A DNA stretch of 64,000 bases from Wyeomyia smithii. Lineage: Eukaryota; Arthropoda; Insecta; Diptera; Culicidae. The notes beneath the pieces were generated by a model, which was given only the letters and a program-made list of their open reading frames with translations, was not told the DNA's origin and searched no databases. The position numbers were made by a program, and so were the translations under genes. The stretch's first letter is position 1. Every line of letters begins with the position of its first letter. Positions 1 to 10,441 of this stretch are shown one piece after another. The DNA is taken from the NCBI RefSeq assembly GCF_029784165.1, contig NC_073696.1, positions 19,797,530 through 19,861,529 on the forward strand, written 5' to 3'.

Positions 1-602
1 AATTATTGGGATTATTTTTTAGTTTGAATTGGTGATGAATTCCTATACAGCAATTTTCTGCTAATACGAATTCAAGTCCATTTTTTCATGGTTCGCTTCT
101 TCGTGGATCTATCCGCAAAATCTTCAGTTCCAAAAAAACTTCCATCAGAATCCAGAGAATCGTTTCAAGATATCTCCGAAGGTGATGTTCGAACCTCAAA
201 CGGATTTTGATCATCTTGACATTTGTTGTCGGATGAACCAACTGCAGTCAATTGCATTAAATCAATAATTTCAGTGGTTTTTACAACGTAATAGGTGCAG
301 GCTAGTATGCAAACTATATTTTAGCATGAATATTGTTGAAATATTTCATGTTAAATAAGTGATAACTGAGCCTGAATAAAATATCTTTCGAAGCTGTTTT
401 CTCGATTTCGTATTTTTACAGATGGGACTGACTTGCGGTTACCGGCAGTTTACTCAAATAAAAAATAACATATTTTTAAAAATTCCTCCATTTTTATTTA
501 TTTCAATTTTCAAAAAAAATGAATATAGTGTAAACTATACACTTCAAACCGCTTCTTTCCGAATTTTTAATACAAAATACCCAATGGGTAATTTCCTACA
601 GC
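1..602. other. AT-rich unannotated DNA, probably intronic
   Basis: No open frame here resembles a known protein and no repeat is recognised. Because the first visible navigator-gene exon at 19114 begins with a splice acceptor, this stretch is probably part of the large intron upstream of it. That is inference. Confidence 0.4.
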
Positions 603-793
603 TAGGCCCGGATGTGAGGAGGGGCAAATGAGGCAAATGCCCTGGGCCTCCCGATTCAAGGGCCCCCCTAGTCCTGGGGCGACCTTTTTTTGCCCGTCAC
701 CTTCCAGAACGTTACCTCTAAATTTTTTGAGAAAAGAGGGTCTCACAAACAAATTTACCCCGGGCCCCCCACCGTCTAAATCCGGCCCTGAGG
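603..793. mobile_element. Short GC-rich MITE-like element
   Basis: A GC-rich island of about 190 bp sits in AT-rich DNA. Its ends are imperfect inverted repeats: AGGCCCGGATGTGAGG on the left, and ATCCGGCCCTG on the right, which reads CAGGGCCGGAT on the other strand. The CAGGGCCGGAT end resembles hAT-type MITE termini known from many animals. I could not find a clean 8-bp target duplication, so the superfamily is tentative. Confidence 0.5.
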
Positions 794-3700
794 TATAAGG
801 TACCCGAGAAATACCAACAATAACTATCACCAAGCGTGTAACAACCAACAAACTTTTCAAGGTCAAAAACCAAAATAAAAAATAATTCCTAATTAAAAGG
901 CTTGGACATTTCAAAAAATCTCAAAATCAATGCTTCAAATCCATACATTTCTTGAACTCCAAAACTATTGAATTCCAAATGCCTCAGCAGATTATATCAT
1001 TAATTATATCTTAACGTGAGATCAACGTTGGTAAAGCATTCAAAAATCAAACATGATATACAGTAAACTTATCAATAATTATGACTGTTATGTAATCAAT
1101 ATTAATGGTTAAATATTGTGCGTGTTTTTTCCCCTAATGAAAACAAAAAAAAAACAACCGAACGGAACGACAAAAAAAATTAAGCTTGTCGGATTACATA
1201 CAACACCCGCAGCGGTATTAGTATCTTGCTGTATTTCCTAACTGTGATCGATCCCAGCGTCGTCGATGCTGGAAATCACAGCAAAATCCGCCCGGACTGT
1301 AAATCAATAGCACTTTGAAATGTGATCTTTCCCGGAGCCCCTCGTCTATTGATCATTACCAAGAAAAAAAAAACAAAAGATAACAAACAAGCACCCAAGC
1401 AGCCATAAATATTCGGCTTTCTCGAATGTCATAATAATCAACGCTCTTGGCGATGATGGTTCGAAAAACCATCGGAACGTAAATCCTCTACGATCCTGCT
1501 GTGAAGTACCGCGAGAAACACAAAATAAAATCAAAACCATACCCGGTGACACTTTCATTCCGGCAGTGCTGCCAACCGAAACGTTGGTGTTTGAATTATT
1601 AATCGCTCCCGTGTTAACACGGAACTTAATTGCAGCAGCGAATAATCATCCTCGCTCCCGCTTGATTGAAGGTAATTATGAAAACATGAGATTAGCTAAA
1701 AAAATAGCAATGACGCAAGTTTTCGAAGAAAAGTAAACAGTCCGGGCTACAAGCGGTCTGGCCTGCGCACTTGCGAGCGATTACAGTGCCCACAGATAGA
1801 TTATCTTTTCGGCTCGTGGATTTCGTGGGCTGAAGTGAAATCTCGTTGACTGCAACATTCGCTTGTCTATGATGAAGTAACGATCGAAGCTTAGTTTACT
1901 TCAGGAATTCAGTTCACTTCGGGCCACATTAGGCAAGAATCTGTGCCAGTTTGCAGCTGTGACTGCGCACACAGCCGAACTCAATCAATCCGGGTCTCCT
2001 ATGCCTTACCAGATTCAACGTTGGTGGCTCGTCGAGTACCCGCCTAATTTAGTTGCCAACGCCGACGAACACTCGCGGAACAAATTAGGCCCCTCCAGCG
2101 AGGTTGTTGTATGCAAATCCGATTGCGACCGACCGTGTGACACTCCCTTGTCGAAGAGTGTCGACTTACTTCTTTCTTTCCGCATGATTTTTCTTTTGTT
2201 ACCTTTGTTTTTTCAATTGTGTTTCGCGTTTAGAGCTTGTGGCTTTAAGGGATTCCAATCACTGCTCAATTGACTGTTGTTTGAACATCTGTAAGTCGTA
2301 AAATCTCCGTTTTCCTCCTCTTCTACTGCGAATTAGAGTGTGACGCTTCAGCAACCTGTTTGAAATTGTCTGTCAGTTCAGTTCTTCTTGGTTTGTTCCG
2401 ATATTATTACAGTGTCAATGACGTTAGAACAGAAAAATCGATGCGCTTCAATTATTTTCTTGTTTGTTGGATTACGATCATCACTATCATTGCAACGCAA
2501 TCTTGGCGAAGTTGGTCGACTTCTTTTCTCTGTGAAAGCAGCCAGCTCCAGTACCGTTAAACTGCGCCTACCTGCACTGAATTCAATCGAGGAAATAAGT
2601 TTGTGAACCGGTACTAAACGATGAAGCGACCGTAAATACAAATTTAGTTCCTTTTTGGTTTCATTGTACCCGAAATCACCCACCTTGGTGTAGTAAAACA
2701 ATATCGAAGTAGAGACTTGAAGTTCCCATTCCAATTTACAGCTAGTAATAAATTGTGGATTTTGGACCGATTTTGGACCCCGCGCAACTTACAATCGGGT
2801 TTAATGTCGGTGGAAACGATCAATTTTTCGTTGTAAACAAACTAACGGCTATCATACCAGTTTGCCCACTTTTGGGGGGGTGAAAAGTCGACAAATTTGG
2901 TTGTACTGTTTTCGTAAATGGAACCGAAGGGGAATTAAGTTAAGGGTTTCCATTATCGGACCAACTGGTGCGGGAATCGTTGCTGTTGGGTGGTCTGCAT
3001 CTCTTGTAATGGAAAAATATGCTCGCAGAATACATGAACATGATAAAACCATTTATCCATGCGTACTTTAAGTGGATTATAATTATGATCTAGAGCTGTT
3101 TTAGTCTACAATACACGCTAAAGTCGTATCATATGATCACTATTTATATGACTGACATGCGGTTACAGACAATTTACTAATCAAACATATCTGTTAAACG
3201 AAATTCAATAGTGTAACGAACTTGACTCTTGACTTCGCTTACATCTATTTCAACTCCACGATCATAAAATATCGCTTTTCAAGAGCTTCTCAATTGACGT
3301 TCTACTAAATTGAAGGCAAAGTTAATAATACTGCGGCTATCAAGGTTCGCACAAACATTGCGGTTAGCCAAGCAAGAGCCTAGATAATTGATTCCGACCG
3401 AGTTACCCATAATCGATTTCCCACCGAACAAACGATCGCGTAAGCCAATGGCGGTAGTAGTGGTTGCGTCTGTCTAGCGGAGAACCGGCAAACCGCCATC
3501 GTCACCCTATCAGTTTAATTACCCGTCCGGTAGTATGAAGATCATGATGATGATGATAATTATTATTACTATTAGCTAAATACATCTGACAAGGCTATTG
3601 GCGAATGCGTCATGACTTGGCGATTCGCGAGGGGCTGAGTTCTTCTCAGTGAAAATGAAACGTTAGCTAACTAACGTTGCGTGTCCTCTGCCGGTGCATG

Positions 3701-4617
3701 TTGTGTTAGGGCTAATTATTGCTCCAGAGGATTTTCCCGGTTTTCACACGTGACTACTGCTGTGATGGCCTCTAATGAAGGTGTAGTTGCTATTGTTGGA
3801 TGGTATAACTTTAGCCTGTATTACTTTCCATAATAGAGCAACTGGAGGGCTCGGCTTTTTTTCTGTCAACACCGTGGTTTAGTTTCCGAATAGCGCGCTC
3901 ATGAGGCCATAAATCATTCGGAGCTGCATAAATTATCTGCATGTTTTCTGGGTTGATGTTTTGTGATGCTTCCCTGCCTACCACATGTGTGATGTGTCCC
4001 GATGGCCAGTATGCGGAGAGACACACAACATCAGAGTGCCTTTGCAGTAGCCGCGTTAGCACGAGTTTAATGACGAACGGTGACACCGCGTTTCCGAAGA
4101 AAACTATTCTCTGCCTGCTGCCGGAGTCGGAAAGAAACGTTCGGGTCGTAAATTTTATGAGTTGCACTCTTTATTTTATTTCGCCCTTTTACCCGCGAGT
4201 TTGATGATGGCGACCAACGCCGCCCACTTGATCGATGCCGTATGGCTGACGGTATCGATTTTAGCAGGTTTTTGGGTGGTCGTGCAACGTGCCTCCTTAA
4301 CACTCTCCAAGGGCCTCCCCAGTCGTATCAATCATCAAACACCGAATATGATGGATTTGATTCATTCGCGTTATCTGCTGGTGTGGAAATCGATTACCAT
4401 CTGGGAGTTTACCGCGTGTTGACTGCTTAGTGTTTGCTTTCGAGCCATGGGTGTACACACGGGAGGAGGTTCGGAATTCCTTTGAGAATCGAAAACTTAA
4501 ATAACAATAAGAGCTTTACAAAGTTGTCATAAGATACTTAAACTCTGGGATTGGAAGTGCGCTCACAGTCTGTTATTTGTTACAGCCATCAGAGTGCTGA
4601 CATAATTTTAAAAATCC
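794..4617. other. Largely unique noncoding DNA, possible intronic regulatory blocks
   Basis: No repeat family or recognisable protein is seen. Two stretches (about 1190-2740 and 3230-4450) have higher GC and complexity than the surrounding AT-rich DNA, with a short GATGAT run near 3543. Long frames open on both strands around 3811-4430 but match nothing I know and overlap each other, so I read them as chance. The blocks may be intronic enhancers of the navigator gene (inference). Confidence 0.3.
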
Positions 4618-4744
4618 TTCCCAGTTGGTCACAAGGTACGATGCTGGTCTCCTAAACATTCTCAAAGGGATAAGAAGTTAATGTTAGTAGGATCGTAGCT
4701 TTAGCCCCGCAAATGTCCTGTACTCTTAACAGTTGGCTGGCTGA
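4618..4744 (+). repeat. Fragment of tRNA-derived SINE family 2 (deleted copy)
   Basis: The segment shares CCCAGTTGGTC..AAGGTACGAT and the later GTAGGATCGTAGC..CCTGTACTCTTAACAG block with the fuller copy at 25824-26037. The middle of the tRNA-like head, including the B box, is replaced by unrelated sequence, so this is an old, internally rearranged copy. Confidence 0.6.
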
Positions 4745-5208
4745 CAGCACGAGCGACCTCGACTCTAATTCTGAATATGAAAAAAAGATTCCAATTCTGT
4801 TTTGGAATTCTTTTGTTCTGCACTGAAATTCAATTCTATTGATTGAAGAAATCTAATGATTATTATACTAGTTTTTAAGCATCAATAAAATATCTCCCCG
4901 ATTCATTGTCACAATAGCTACTAGTTCAAAAATCGTAAAAATTTCTGACCAATAAAAAAGACTAAAAAATTATGTTACTTGATGAATATTGGTCAATGCG
5001 TTTATTTCTTGAAATATCTATTTAAACTTTTCTCTTTCTTGAAAAACAATCAAGCCGTTCTGGCTCTAAAATAATGTGTGATCTGTCATGCAAAATTTCA
5101 ACCAAATTCAAATGTCAATTGAAATAAAATATTAAAATTCGGTCATTTTTATAAAATTCTTGAAAACTTGAGTTGAAAATCAATCATGTTTGGTTTAGTT
5201 TGGCTCGC
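4745..5208. other. AT-rich DNA without recognised features
   Basis: Very AT-rich sequence with no coding or repeat signal I can support. Confidence 0.3.
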
Positions 5209-5418
5209 TTCTTCAGCTGAGAGCAGGGTTCAGTACAGTGTAGAATCGTCCGTGCCACGGGTCGTTTTGAATGCATGCATTGTTACTTCTTGAACACTAG
5301 TGTCGTAATCGATAGGAGAAATTTTTCTCAAGCTTTTGGTTTAATAATCAACATATCTTTTCAATTGCAAATCAGTGGAAAAATTGACTGAAAATCATTT
5401 GGAAAAGCAGTTGCTGTT
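5209..5418 (+). repeat. Dispersed repeat, partner at 27143-27330
   Basis: GTGTAGAATCGTCCGTGC, TGAACACTA, a GATAGG/GATTGG step and a run with AGTGGAAAAATT..TTGGAAAAG recur in the same order and orientation at 27143-27330. The copies are diverged and no coding capacity is visible. Element ends were not determined. Confidence 0.5.
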
Positions 5419-5605
5419 ATTTTTAAAATTCCATGTTGTAAAATGCTCCCCCTTTTATCATGTTATGTCATTTCCTCATTTTCACAAGCAACAAAAAATT
5501 TTATTCCGTGTGTAATACAAATGTATGAAAAATTGAATCTTATTTCGTGTTGGTTGGCAAACAGTGGAACCGGATCGATGGAGCTTTTAACCTCGCAACA
5601 AATTA

Positions 5606-6896
5606 GGGTAAGAGCACCGGTTTTGGCCATAGTATGTTATGTATGAGAGATATTTGTCCTTCTTCCTTCGAAAAATATGTAATTGAATAATTTCAACGGG
5701 GAAATCGGATGAAATCGCCTATATTCTACACTAACAATGAGTTTGAATAATCAAATTATGTTGTATTGTTTACATATTTTCCAATCAAAAAACTTCTTTA
5801 GGCTCCTGTTTCCTCGTTTTTGAACTAACCAAAGGGCCAGTATATATAATAATCAAACTAAATAATGATATTATATTCACACATAGCTAGCAGGGCGAAG
5901 TACTTCAAATTAGAATTTGTTCAAACTTAGTAGGATGTTTAATAACACTGGCATCACATCATTGACCTATGTTAATTTTTCGTCTGTCATTGATCTACAT
6001 TAACCCTCTAGTGCCCAGTGCCGCCTTTAGACGGTCTTCAGTTTAACCTCTAAAAAGCTTTAATAAGAACTTAAAAAATGTTTATGAAGCTTCATAGCGA
6101 TTATTCGAAGTCCGTCTAAAAATTAATTTGGGCACTAGAGGGTTAAAAAGCTTCCGCTCTTTCCTTTTTCACATAGAAACTTTTTCGTATTATTTGCTAA
6201 CATCAACTTCGGTAACTCAAGTGCCATTTATTATAGTCAGGTTACGGTTGAGAATCCGAAGCGTTAGTTTTGGTAAATACAAATGAAGTTACAGATTTGT
6301 AAATAATCTGAACAAACGGAGACTTTCTAATCCCAAACCAGTTTTGTAGTTTCACATATCTCATGCGATCAAAATATCAGCCCGAAAACTCCATACATTT
6401 CATGTTTTGCATAAACATCAATACGTTACCATGGTTTTGTTTACATATGGCCAATATCAGGATTATGAATCATGGAATTGCATTAATATGTGGCCAAGAA
6501 TGGATCAATGAACGTTTTTGGAAGCTGTAGGTAATTTTGATATTGCAGAGTAAAATAACACAAAAATGTCTATTTTTTATCCATGTGCTGTAGTAAGTTG
6601 TGCCTGATGCTGGTAACAAGATTTTTTATAGAAATGGGCAAATTTAAACAAAGTTATGCTCTATGAAAAACAGCTTGCAAACTACCTAAACGTTAGGCTG
6701 TATAGTGAACTGGAGAAAGCATAGCTAGTCCCTTTATTAGAACTAAAATACGCATATTTATTTGCTTAAGTATGTAATAGTTTTGTTAAATAATATCAGC
6801 AGGTTCAATAGGAGACTTCGAATTAGGAGTAATCTAAGATACTTTTTCACAATGATCAATTTTATTCTATCATGGCCAAAATCGGTGCTTCTACCC
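5606..6896. mobile_element. Non-autonomous TIR element with TA target duplication
   Basis: GGGTAAGAGCACCGGTTTTG at the left end is matched in inverted orientation by CAAAATCGGTGCTTCTACCC at the right end. Both ends are flanked by TA (5604-5605 and 6897-6898), as expected of Tc1/mariner-like elements. The roughly 1.29-kb interior has no transposase I recognise and holds a younger piggyBac-type MITE at 6004-6142. The superfamily is inferred from the target site only. Confidence 0.55.
6004..6142. mobile_element. piggyBac-type MITE flanked by TTAA
   Basis: The 139-bp unit begins CCCTCTAGTGCCCA and ends with the exact inverse TGGGCACTAGAGGG, giving 14-bp perfect terminal inverted repeats. TTAA lies on both sides (6000-6003 and 6143-6146). 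TTAA target duplication and a CCCT-type end are hallmarks of the piggyBac superfamily. There is no room for a transposase, so it would be mobilised in trans. Confidence 0.85.
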
Positions 6897-7274
6897 TATA
6901 TGTTGTTTCGTGTTGCGGTTTGGAAGAAAGACAATCATATTCGTCAGGTATCGGATGGAAGCAAATCCCGATCAAACGATTATAACAAACGGGTAACACA
7001 AATACATCTGAACTTGATAGAAATAACAAAGCCTGTAATGTTCTTGATATGCCAGAATGATAAAAAGTACAAAATTACGTATTTTAAACATATTTATGAA
7101 AAAATTTGTAGCATTCTAACTAATTCTGATCCTTTTCTGTCAGAAACCTTATGAAACTTGCTGTAATTCGTAATAATCAGAAAATAGTTTTGATATTTCA
7201 ACTATCAACAAGACCAAGTTTAGAACACAGGTTAATACAAAAAGTTCATAACAATTATCAAAATTTGTTATAAC
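6897..7274. other. AT-rich DNA without supported gene
   Basis: An open frame of 130 codons (6762-7154, +) crosses the end of the TIR element. It has no recognisable domain and a composition typical of AT-rich noncoding DNA, so it is not called as a gene. Confidence 0.3.
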
Positions 7275-7601
7275 CAGGCTGGCGGAAAAGGAAATCAAAT
7301 TTCCTGATTTTCCCTGAAATTCCCTGAAATATAACATTAATTTTCCTGATATTTTTCCACATTCGGCACAAAAAAGGGCAGCGTAGATTAACGCAACTCT
7401 GAAATCCCATTGAAAAAAGTATACCATTGGATATGAAACCGAATCGTAGTGGTCCCGAATCAACCTTTTATGTCACAAAAATCGTTTTTTTCGCTTGAGT
7501 GTCGTTTAAAACAGAATCGCACAAAACAGAACAGAATAATATTCCCTGATTTCTCTGATCGAAAACAGAATTCCCTGATTTTCCAGTTTTTCGACACCCT
7601 G
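7275..7601. mobile_element. hAT-like MITE (CAGG..CCTG ends)
   Basis: The left end CAGGCTGGCGGAAA and the right end TTTTTCGACACCCTG form imperfect inverted repeats. Inside both ends, CCTGATTTTCC motifs recur in opposite orientation. Flanks share TATAAC, but the duplication does not align as a clean 8-mer. There is no coding potential. The assignment to hAT rests on the terminal sequence alone. Confidence 0.55.
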
Positions 7602-7660
7602 TATAACCCTGATATTTTTGACTGATCGGGATTACAGAAGGTGCCGCCTTCTCAACCAAG

Positions 7661-7663
<3 letters not shown>

Positions 7664-7735
<72 letters not shown>
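7664..7735. repeat. (AT)n microsatellite
   Basis: An uninterrupted run of about 36 AT dinucleotides starts 23 bp before the target duplication of the downstream SINE. The Tyr-Ile frames it generates on both strands are artefacts. Confidence 0.95.
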
Positions 7736-7737
<2 letters not shown>

Positions 7738-7772
7738 CAACAGTGCGAGTGGAGAACAATACAATTCTATTT

Positions 7773-8256
7773 TTTTATGGACTTCCTCACTGCGACCAGA
7801 ATCGTAGATCTATTGTGAGATATGCCCGGGTGTCTGCTGTATCCCGCACTTCTGTTAACAGCAATACCTCTATTGAGAAGTGGCATGCTTATTATTATTG
7901 TTCATCAGTGCTTGAGTGTAATGTGCTACTCTTCCTTACACGCTTACTGTTCTACTATTCCGATACTCGTTTCTCTTGCCAAATATCACCAATTATAATT
8001 CCCTGGAGAAGTTTCGTCGTGCGTCCTTCTGGCCAGTTTTATTGATAAGAGGGACTTATTTTTTGTTAAGAGGAAGTCACGCAAAGGTATTGTAGATTTC
8101 AGCGTAAAGGAAGGGTAACTGGTGGGGAGCCTGAGAACAAACCCATGCCATCAAGTCCTTTTGACATCGGATGGCCTGGTTCTACTAAGATTTGAACCCA
8201 TGACCATCCTCTTGACAAAGCGGACTCTGTAACCTTGCGGCTACGCAGCTCCCCCG
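7773..8256 (-). mobile_element. tRNA-derived SINE, copy A
   Basis: Read on the minus strand, the element starts GGGGGAGCTGCGTAGCCGCA. It contains an A-box-like TAGCCGCAAGG and a B-box-like GGGTTCAAATC about 45 bp on, the internal RNA polymerase III promoter of a tRNA-derived SINE. It ends near GAGGAAGTCCATAAAAAAA. A 14-bp target duplication, ATACAATTCTATTT, flanks it (7759-7772 and 8257-8270). At 484 bp it is long for a SINE. A second copy lies at 14610-15064. Confidence 0.85.
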
Positions 8257-8270
8257 ATACAATTCTATTT

Positions 8271-8600
8271 GTGGTGACATTCACATGGGGCAGCCATAAG
8301 AATGGAAATCGAAATGCTGCTGCGAAACCGAGCTATAAGCGTCTTTTGCAACACGTTTTCATATTCTTATCTTTATTATCGCTGATTTTCCGTCCGTTTA
8401 GTTCCACCTCTGTTGTTGTGCCAATCACTGACGCCCGAGGAGGCTACTCCACCCAGGAGCCTAGTTTACGGCCCGTTGATTAACGGATCGGCGCCAACGG
8501 TTTTATTTTCTCATGCTATGAAAGGTGCGATCCCAGAGATTTTTCGTCTCAGAAAATCTCCTGGTGTCGGATAGGGTTAAATCTAGACCAGTTGGATTGA
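8271..8600. other. Unassigned, moderately GC-rich stretch
   Basis: Frames here read briefly like coding sequence around CCCGAGGAGGCTACTCC, but no family is recognised. It could be a decayed retroelement piece. Confidence 0.25.
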
Positions 8601-9690
8601 TTGTGAGTGGGTTACGGCACCCCACAACCATTTTGGAAAGGCGTCTGGAATCAATTTACGTCCTTTGGGTATCATTTCGGTTCCAAAATCAATTATATTA
8701 GGTGGTATTCGCTTTTTTTCCGGTCGTCTAAATTTGATTTCCGATTTCTGGGTATCATATCGATTCCGAAATGTCCATTTTTGGCTGTTTTTCAGTAACT
8801 TGACGTTGCAATTTCAGATTTTAAAATGGCGTCTAAAGTCGATTCCTAGCTTCTGTACAATACCCGTTTTGGGTGATATTTGGTAGTTTCCGCTAGCCGG
8901 ATATCATCATCTTGAATTCCAAAATGACGTCTGGAATTGATCTCTGGATATAATGTCGATTCCGGAATGAATATTATTGGCCTTTTTCCCATGATTGGAA
9001 GTTGCCACTTTGGATTCAAAAATGACATCATGTACATTATCTCGAATACAAATTTCCACTTCGGGTGCAGTTTGGTGATTTTTGGAAACCGGATCACCAT
9101 CTTGGATTTCTAAGCAGTGTTTTTTGAGTTGAATTCAGGTCTCATCGCATCATTTCAATTTCAGCAATACCCATATAGGGTGGTGTTCGATCAGTATAGA
9201 TTGTTTTCCGAAAGTCGTCATCTTGGATTTCAAAATGTAGTGAAGCCCGTTTCCTGATTCCAATAGTAATCATACTGTGTGGTATTTGGTCATTTTCGGA
9301 AACCGCAAGTCGCCATATTGGGTTTCAAAATGAAGGGTTCTAAATGGCGTCTGGATTTGATTTCCAGTCTCTGGTTACTATTCTGCCTTCGAAAAGATTT
9401 TTATTGGGTGGTATTCGGCCGTTTAAAATGTTTTCCATTGGCCGGATAACATCAGCTTGACATCTAGGTTGGTTTCCGGTCGCTAAGTTTAACCTCGATG
9501 CCGAAAATACCCTTCTTTTTAGTTGCAATCGGTCGAAATCTGTTTTCAATACATGTCTCGACATTTTCCAGTAGTTCAATAGTTTACGTCATAGCATCAT
9601 AGCATTATGTTGCCCCATGTTAAAGAAGGCGTAACTAATTTCCCAATCGATTGTTGCAAAAACGAAGAGAATCCGGTTGATAAATTTCGT
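8600..9690. repeat. Repeat block 1: ~110-bp internally repeated dispersed element
   Basis: Motifs such as CCATCTTGGATTTC, AAAATGGCGTCTGGA, ATCGATTCC and GGGTGGTATTCGG recur about every 100-125 bp. The order of variants, including a segment near 8980 reading CCTTTTTCCCATGATTGGAA, matches block 2 at 38797-39365/46570-47215. The block is therefore a copy of one dispersed element with internal repeats, not an isolated satellite. The end segment (9540-9690) also matches 47070-47215. Confidence 0.7.
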
Positions 9691-9795
9691 CTACCCTCCC
9701 CTCTTTTTTGCCTTGATAACGCCACTGAATCAAATCACTGAATCAATCTTAAACGACAGAGTTATGTCGCAAAACCACGTCCAGGATTCGAAAAC

Positions 9796-9810
9796 ACCTG
9801 TACATAATTT
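9796..9810 (+). repeat. Target-site duplication, left side of Penelope-like element
   Basis: ACCTGTACATAATTT here is repeated exactly at 12350-12364 beyond the right arm. It is the best candidate for the insertion-site duplication, although about 27 bp of non-element sequence lies between the right arm end and the second copy. Confidence 0.55.
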
Positions 9811-10441
9811 CTGGGTTGGGTTTCGGCTTCACGGATTCAAAACGGGTGTTTTCTACTGCCCGACGTTTCGGCCAGGGGTTTTGGCCTTTTTCAAGGGAAA
9901 CTATTAAAAACATTTATTATAAACTATTTTTAAAGAACATGTAATGTAATGGGGACTCACTAGATTATCGTTTTTTCGTCAATGTGTCTGTTTTCTGTGG
10001 AATAGCATTGTTGAGTTTATACGCCTATCTGTATCCAAATTGATTAAATTTTAAAACTGTTTTACAAACGAAACTAATTTGAAAGCTTACAATCATTAAA
10101 TTCATAGTTGTTTAATTTAATTTATTTTTTTTTTATTTTTTTTTTCTCGAACTATTGTGCACTAATCACTGCCGTACCGCACTGCACTATCTATACTGTA
10201 TACCTATCTGCAATTTGTTTCGTTAAGTTTTGAGTACTAGCTTTGACAATTATGGGATTTGTTCTCTTCTCACTCTGTTTCGTTGCGAAATGGTGTTTTT
10301 GATGGTGTGGAGTAACCCAGCGTAAGTAGTACTCAGCTGGTCTACGTCCGTACGATGATTGACGGTGCTTGTCGTGTTTGTAATGTGGCACATCTCCAGT
10401 ATTGGCAAAGCTGTAGCTCGTTGGGTGTAGTCTAGTATTGT
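9805..10441 (-). repeat. Left arm of inverted repeat (3' part of Penelope-like element)
   Basis: This is the reverse complement of 11679-12322 with few differences. Both arms encode the same last 66 residues as a shadow frame and a shared T/A-rich tract. A small indel (GCAGTCTGT-type) near the outer end and another near 9945 distinguish the arms. Confidence 0.85.
9858..9897 (-). ncRNA. Degenerate hammerhead-ribozyme motif, left arm
   Basis: Read on the minus strand the segment is CCCTTGAAAAAGGCC, a 9-nt loop, then GGCCGAAACGTCGGGC. The GGCC/GGCC stem followed by GAAAC-GTC matches stem II and the catalytic 3' strand of the type I hammerheads known from Penelope-like elements. The 5' core, normally a CTGANGA box, is damaged (CTTGAAAA) and lacks the general-base G. 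It is therefore probably inactive. Confidence 0.55.

Noticed and set aside
603..793. Confident hAT assignment by 8-bp target duplication
   Set aside because: The flanks do not show a matching 8-mer, so only a tentative MITE call is made.
6762..7154. 130-codon open frame as a gene
   Set aside because: It crosses the boundary of a TIR element and has no recognisable protein features.
7618..8045. Open frames rich in Tyr-Ile repeats on both strands
   Set aside because: They are produced by the (AT)n microsatellite.
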